Assembly: GCA_947588865.1 (NCBI GenBank)
Contig: CANPYQ010000055.1
Location: forward strand, 1 to 7,933
Source of the DNA: an uncultured Bacilli bacterium
GTDB taxonomy: Bacteria; Bacillota_I; Bacilli_A; RF39; UBA660
Length of the DNA stretch: 7,933 bases
Reading direction: 5' to 3'
Shown one piece after another: positions 4,218-7,933 of the stretch. The notes beneath the pieces are model-generated. The model ran no database searches. It was given only the letters and a program-made list of their open reading frames with translations, and was not told where the DNA came from. The position numbers and the translations under genes are program-made. How positions within the stretch are numbered: the first letter of the stretch is position 1; every line of letters begins with the position of its first letter.

Positions 4218-6524
4218 TCAATTAGCTAATTCTTTTATACTTATATCTTTTATATTTATAACTTTGTTTTCATTTAATATTTCATTAATAATAATATTTT
4301 CTATATCATTTTTAATTATTTTGTCTATCTTTCTAGCTCCAAATTCTTTATAATTAGATAATTTTAATATTTCATCTATTACATTATTATTTATTTTTAC
4401 TACTATGTTTTTTTTACGATATTTACTTTTTAGTTTTTTTACTTTAGATTTTATTATATCAATCATATCGTCTTTACTTAAATAATCAAAAGTAAAAATA
4501 CTATCTATTCTATTTATAAAAGGAATACCAAAAATTTCTTTTAATTCATTATTTACTTTTGAATTATTATTAAATCCTATATTATTTTTATTAAACCCTA
4601 TATTTGATGTCATAATTATTATTGAATTATTGAAATATATTTCGTCTCCTTTTGAATCTTTTAATTTCCCATCATCTAATATTTGAAATAAAATATTTAT
4701 TATATTAGGATGAGCTTTTTCTATTTCATCTAATATTAATATTGAAAAAGGATTATCTTTAACGCTTTCAAATATATTTTTATTATCATCATATCCAACA
4801 TAACCTGCTGGTGAACCTATTAATTTACTTATTGAATGAGGCTCACTATACTCACTCATATCTAATTTTATAATGTTATTACTTATCCTTTTAGAAAATA
4901 ATTTTGCAAGTTCTGTTTTCCCTACTCCGCTTGGTCCTGTAAACATTATAGAATAACATACATTATCATCTTTAAAACCTAACTTTAATTTTTTATAAAG
5001 TCTTATCAGTTCATCTATATTTTTATCATGACCTATAATATTATTTTTTAATTCTTTTTCAAATAATTTTATATCATTTATATTAAAATCTTTTAATTCA
5101 TATATTGGTATATTACTTTTACGACTTACTACATTTATTACATCTTCTTTTTTTACAATGTTATTTTTATCCTTTGTAAGACTCAGTTCTAATTTATTTA
5201 TTTTATTCATTAAAATATTCTCTTTTTCTTTATATTTTGAAGCTGTAGCGTAATCTTTTTTTATTAAATAGTTTTTCTTTATCCTTAGAATTTCATTAAG
5301 CTCTCGTGTTAGAAAGTTATATTTTTTTAGCTTACTATTTTCCTTTAATGATACATGTGCACATACCTCATCTAATATATCAATCGCTTTATCGGGTTGA
5401 TATCTATTTCTTATATATTTATCCGATAACTCTATTATATAATCTATTATTTCATCTGAAATTATTGCTTTGTGAAAATTAGAATATGTATCCCTTAATT
5501 TCAACAAAATTGCTTTAACTGTATTTTCATCTGGTATGTTTACATCGACTTTTTGAAATCTTCTATCTAAAGCTTTATCTTGGGATATAAATTTTTTATA
5601 TTCTACAGTCGTTGTTGCACCTATACATCTCATCTTATTACGAGCTAATGCTGGTTTAAATATATTTGATGCATCAATTGCACCTTCCGCGCCTCCTGCA
5701 CCAACTAAAGTATGTATTTCATCTATAAATAAAATTATATCATCGTTTTCTTCTAATTCATTAAGAATTTTATTTACTCTTTCCTCAAATTCACCCCTAT
5801 ATTTTGTTCCAGCAACAGTTGTAGCCATATCAAGACTTATTATACGCTTGTTTCTTAATATATTAGGGACTTCTCCAATGCTTATTAGACGGCTTAATTC
5901 CTCTACAATAGCAGTTTTCCCAACCCCTGCCTCTCCAATTAATATTGGATTATTCTTTTTCCTTCTACACAAAATTTCTATAACTCTTTTTATTTCTTCA
6001 TCTCTTCCAACAACAGGATCAAGATCACCATTACTAGCTTTTTTTGTTAAATCAATTCCAAGTTCATCTATTAATAATTTTTTGCTTTTTGACTTTTTTA
6101 TTGGTAATTTATATGCAAATTCATGATATAACTCATCTATATCAATATCCATTCCGATCAAAATTCTAATTGCTATTCCTTCTCCCTCTTCAAGTAATGA
6201 TGAAAAAAGATGAGAAACAGTCACATTACCATTATTATTTTCTTTACTGTCATATATGGCATTTTCAAGGACTCTTTTTAATAAAGGCGTATATAAAAAG
6301 CAGTCAACTTCTTTGCTTCCTACTCCTACTATATCAATTATTTCTTTTTTTAGTTTTTCATAATCTAAATTATATTCTTTTAATTTTTCACTTATTTCAT
6401 TTTTATCTTTTAAAATAGCTAAAAGTAAATGTTCACTTCCTACATATGGATGTTTTAACTCTTTCATTTCTTTTTTTGCACTCATAAGTATGTTTCTTGC
6501 TTCATCGGTAAAACTATTATACAT
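4218..6524 (-). CDS. clpC: ClpC-type AAA+ unfoldase (Clp/Hsp100)
   Basis: A 768-aa ATP-driven protein unfoldase that would feed substrates to ClpP. It has two Clp N-repeats (about 5-65 and 78-138). The D1 AAA+ module has Walker A GEAGVGKT (198-204 region), Walker B ILFIDE, pore loop KYRG (241-244) and the arginine pair of ALDRRF. A short coiled-coil M domain (about 400-450) is the size found in ClpC rather than the long one of ClpB. D2 has Walker A GPSGVGKT (530-537), Walker B ILILDE, pore loop GYVG (574-577), FINRID and sensor-2 GAR (729-731). An IGF tripeptide (649-651) sits where the ClpP-docking loop is expected. The usual ctsR-mcsA-mcsB neighbours are absent, so this may be a stand-alone or second ClpC. 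The ribosome site GGAGG lies 6 nt before the ATG. Slightly shorter than B. subtilis ClpC (about 810 aa). No clear terminator follows. Confidence 0.93.
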   Translation of the reverse strand: MYNSFTDEARNILMSAKKEMKELKHPYVGSEHLLLAILKDKNEISEKLKEYNLDYEKLKKEIIDIVGVGSKEVDCFLYTPLLKRVLENAIYDSKENNNGNVTVSHLFSSLLEEGEGIAIRILIGMDIDIDELYHEFAYKLPIKKSKSKKLLIDELGIDLTKKASNGDLDPVVGRDEEIKRVIEILCRRKKNNPILIGEAGVGKTAIVEELSRLISIGEVPNILRNKRIISLDMATTVAGTKYRGEFEERVNKILNELEENDDIILFIDEIHTLVGAGGAEGAIDASNIFKPALARNKMRCIGATTTVEYKKFISQDKALDRRFQKVDVNIPDENTVKAILLKLRDTYSNFHKAIISDEIIDYIIELSDKYIRNRYQPDKAIDILDEVCAHVSLKENSKLKKYNFLTRELNEILRIKKNYLIKKDYATASKYKEKENILMNKINKLELSLTKDKNNIVKKEDVINVVSRKSNIPIYELKDFNINDIKLFEKELKNNIIGHDKNIDELIRLYKKLKLGFKDDNVCYSIMFTGPSGVGKTELAKLFSKRISNNIIKLDMSEYSEPHSISKLIGSPAGYVGYDDNKNIFESVKDNPFSILILDEIEKAHPNIINILFQILDDGKLKDSKGDEIYFNNSIIIMTSNIGFNKNNIGFNNNSKVNNELKEIFGIPFINRIDSIFTFDYLSKDDMIDIIKSKVKKLKSKYRKKNIVVKINNNVIDEILKLSNYKEFGARKIDKIIKNDIENIIINEILNENKVINIKDISIKELAN

Positions 6525-6551
6525 GATATCCCTCCACTAATATTCTATGAT

Positions 6552-6581
6552 TATAATGAATAAAAATAATGTTATTTATTC
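6552..6581 (-). promoter_or_regulatory. candidate promoter of clpC, SigF/SigG-like in form
   Basis: On the minus strand GAATA (6577-6581), an 18-nt spacer and CATTATA (6552-6558) fit the SigG-type pattern (GHATR and CATWHTA). The same place contains TATAAT (6552-6557), which could serve SigA, but no TTGACA-like element lies 17 nt upstream. A start near 6546 would give a leader of about 22 nt. In DNA this AT-rich such matches arise easily. Confidence 0.35.
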
Positions 6582-6589
6582 AACAAAAT

Positions 6590-6760
6590 TTACCTATATA
6601 CAATCATGGCACTAAAACAATATATCTGTTCTTCACCGCATACATTTATTGCTACCTGATATTTAATATCTATCAACTCAATTTGTTTTTCACTTAAAAA
6701 TTTATTAATACTTTTTTCTAAATCTAATTCATGAGATTCATCAAATAATTTAACTTTCAT
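6590..6760 (-). CDS. cse60: Cse60-like small sporulation protein
   Basis: A 56-aa protein beginning MKVKLFDESHELDLEKSINK, with a middle IDIKYQVAINV and an end QIYCFSAMIVYR. This is the pattern of the Cse60 family from spore formers: a start close to VKLFDExHExDLE, a central DIKYSV-type strand and a terminal YSALIIY-type strand. Cse60 was named as a SigE-controlled gene of B. subtilis and its molecular role is unknown to me. It is probably a compact soluble alpha/beta protein; two cysteines (C41, C48) lie near the end. The ribosome site GGTGAT is 8 nt before the ATG and lies within the 3' arm of the terminator hairpin at 6765-6797. clpC begins 65 nt downstream. Assignment is from remembered family pattern, without alignment. 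Confidence 0.75.
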   Translation of the reverse strand: MKVKLFDESHELDLEKSINKFLSEKQIELIDIKYQVAINVCGEEQIYCFSAMIVYR

Positions 6761-6764
6761 AAAA

Positions 6765-6797
6765 AAATCACCACTATTATTTTAATAGTAGTGATTT
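6765..6797 (-). terminator. intrinsic terminator after the M23 gene, overlapping the cse60 ribosome site
   Basis: Fifteen-bp arms 6765-6779 and 6783-6797 with a 3-nt loop. The minus-strand RNA pairs fully (one G-U) and ends in U7 just before the cse60 ATG. On the plus strand one C-A mismatch appears. The 3' arm includes GTGGTGATT, which is also the only ribosome site for the cse60-like gene. Confidence 0.8.
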
Positions 6798-6806
6798 AAT
6801 TTTTTT

Positions 6807-6835
6807 GTCGTGTTTTATCTTCCTGAAAAATATGA
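6807..6835 (-). promoter_or_regulatory. weak candidate SigE-type promoter for the cse60-like gene
   Basis: On the minus strand TCATATT (6829-6835) fits a SigE -35 (KMATATT) and, after 14 nt, AACACGAC (6807-6814) matches 5 of 8 positions of CATACGAT. It lies across the end of the M23 gene. Its transcript would begin with the hairpin at 6765-6797. The call rests on the -35 and on the known SigE control of Cse60 in Bacillus. Confidence 0.2.
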
Positions 6836-7933
6836 ACCTAAAGCAGGAAAATCTACAACTGTTCTTGGATTTATAGATCTGCCTTCATAGCCACTTGAAT
6901 AATCAAACATATAAATACCTGGAGCAAGTTGAAGATGTAAGTGTGCTCCGCCAGAACAATAATCCCAATACTCTGTACCACCAGAATAAGCTATTACAGT
7001 ATTATATGTAACTTGCTGTCCAACTGATACATTTATTGATGATAAATGATAATACCCAGATGTATAAGTTCTACCATTTACATTGTGAGCTATATATACC
7101 TTTCTTCCACCACATATTCCTGTTCCATTAGAAAAATTAGGTAATGAAATTGCTACTACTGTACCATCTGCTATTGAATATACAGCAGATCCAGATGGAG
7201 TTCCTATATCAATCCCTCTGTGTGGAAACGATACTATAGAATTACTATCTCCAAAATTTTGCGTTATCCATCCTGATTTAAGAGGTCTATAAAACCCTGC
7301 TGCACTTGGTAGGCTACCATAAGCTGTTGAGTGTGATGAATTATTTCCATTATATCTATTTACACAATTAGTTAAATCTTCATTTTGGGAACACTTATAT
7401 TTATTTTCATATAAATCTATATTCTTCTTTAAAGTGTCTATTTCAGACTCTAAATTTTCTTCAAAGCCTACTATTTCAGCCAAATCTGCTCCTAATTTAT
7501 CATATTCATCAGATAATTTCTTTTGTAATGCAGTTAATTCCTTTTGCTTTTTTGTTAGTTCACTTATAGTATTCTTATTTTTTTCTATTAAATCTTGATA
7601 TTCATTTATTAAATTTTCTCTATATTCACTTAATTGCTCAGTTACTGCCAATCTATATATGAAATCTGTAAAATTTTTTGCATTAAATACATACTCTAGA
7701 TAAACAGGAGATGAACTAGAAATTTGATAATAATGAACAATTGATTTAATCTCTTCATTCATTTTTCCTATCTCAATATTTCTTTTATCAATATCATCAT
7801 TTAAAGAATTTATTTGATTTTGAGAAGAATCAATTTCATTAGTAATAGAAATAATATTATTTTTTACATTTTGTATTTCTTGTTGTGTTAATTTTTTCTT
7901 ATCTTTATTTTGTTGATATCTACTCTCTAAACT
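6815..7933 (-). CDS. coiled-coil M23 peptidoglycan endopeptidase, N-terminus outside the window
   Basis: A LytM/M23 zinc metallopeptidase that would cut cell-wall peptide cross-links outside the membrane, built like EnvC, PcsB or CwlO-type hydrolases. The frame is open to the right edge: 57 further codons precede the Met at 7762, forming coiled coil (NEIDSSQNQINSLNDDIDK), so that Met is internal and at least 372 residues exist. From the Met at 7762 (numbered 1): coiled coil with a PcsB-like stretch NFTDFIYRLAV (30-40) and a second helix to about 123, a low-complexity linker (134-155), then M23 (156-305). Zinc ligands H181, D185 (HRGID) and H276, and active-site H239 (YYHLSS) and H274 (HLH), are all present, so it should be active. 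Cysteines 124/133 and 217/269 could form disulphides outside the cell. The signal peptide is not visible. A terminator follows. Confidence 0.9.
   Translation of the reverse strand, partial: SLESRYQQNKDKKKLTQQEIQNVKNNIISITNEIDSSQNQINSLNDDIDKRNIEIGKMNEEIKSIVHYYQISSSSPVYLEYVFNAKNFTDFIYRLAVTEQLSEYRENLINEYQDLIEKNKNTISELTKKQKELTALQKKLSDEYDKLGADLAEIVGFEENLESEIDTLKKNIDLYENKYKCSQNEDLTNCVNRYNGNNSSHSTAYGSLPSAAGFYRPLKSGWITQNFGDSNSIVSFPHRGIDIGTPSGSAVYSIADGTVVAISLPNFSNGTGICGGRKVYIAHNVNGRTYTSGYYHLSSINVSVGQQVTYNTVIAYSGGTEYWDYCSGGAHLHLQLAPGIYMFDYSSGYEGRSINPRTVVDFPALGSYFSGR

Noticed and set aside
6559..6590. SigA -35 TTGAAT for the clpC promoter
   Set aside because: The spacer to TATAAT would be 22 nt, too long for a normal SigA promoter.
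7760..7762. Met at 7762 as the start of the M23 peptidase
   Set aside because: The frame stays open for 57 more codons to the window edge with matching coiled-coil composition, and no ribosome site or signal peptide is present at 7762.

Overview
The window is very AT-rich, low-GC Gram-positive (Bacillota) DNA. The genes carry strong AGGAGG/AGGTGA ribosome sites, and the content points to a spore former or a lineage that keeps part of the sporulation programme: a SigF/SigG-type sigma factor, a SpoIIAA-like STAS protein, a Cse60-like small protein and an exact Spo0A-box core. The composition and odd gene arrangements fit a gut Bacilli/Erysipelotrichia-like genome, but this placement is inference.

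Layout, left to right. Positions 34-65 hold an intrinsic terminator that works on the minus strand. An IS30-family insertion sequence follows (about 114-1606), with one plus-strand transposase, its own promoter and a bidirectional terminator. All other genes lie on the minus strand. The order of transcription is therefore right to left: a secreted-type coiled-coil M23 peptidase (cut by the right edge), a terminator, a small cse60-like gene (56 codons), a ClpC-type AAA+ unfoldase, an overlapping pair of unknown genes (180 and 121 aa), a terminator, a promoter and an 88-aa coiled-coil protein ending in a terminator, then a SpoIIAA-like/SigF-like two-gene operon running into the IS element.

The most notable point is the spoIIA-like locus. 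In the textbook operon spoIIAA-spoIIAB-sigF, the anti-sigma kinase SpoIIAB sits in the middle. Here the STAS gene ends 4 nt before the sigma gene, with no SpoIIAB, and the STAS protein has Leu-Lys where the phosphorylated Ser-Ser of SpoIIAA should be. The sigma factor also lacks the N-terminal ~30 residues of SigF. The upstream region carries a Spo0A-box core. Together these suggest a rewired compartment-specific sigma switch. The IS element sits between the sigma gene and what looks like the operon's original terminator.

The second point is the pair 4119-3577/3580-3215. The first protein resembles a zincin-like fold whose HExxH-type residues have been replaced; its partner overlaps it by ATGA. 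No gene-free stretch exceeds 300 bases.
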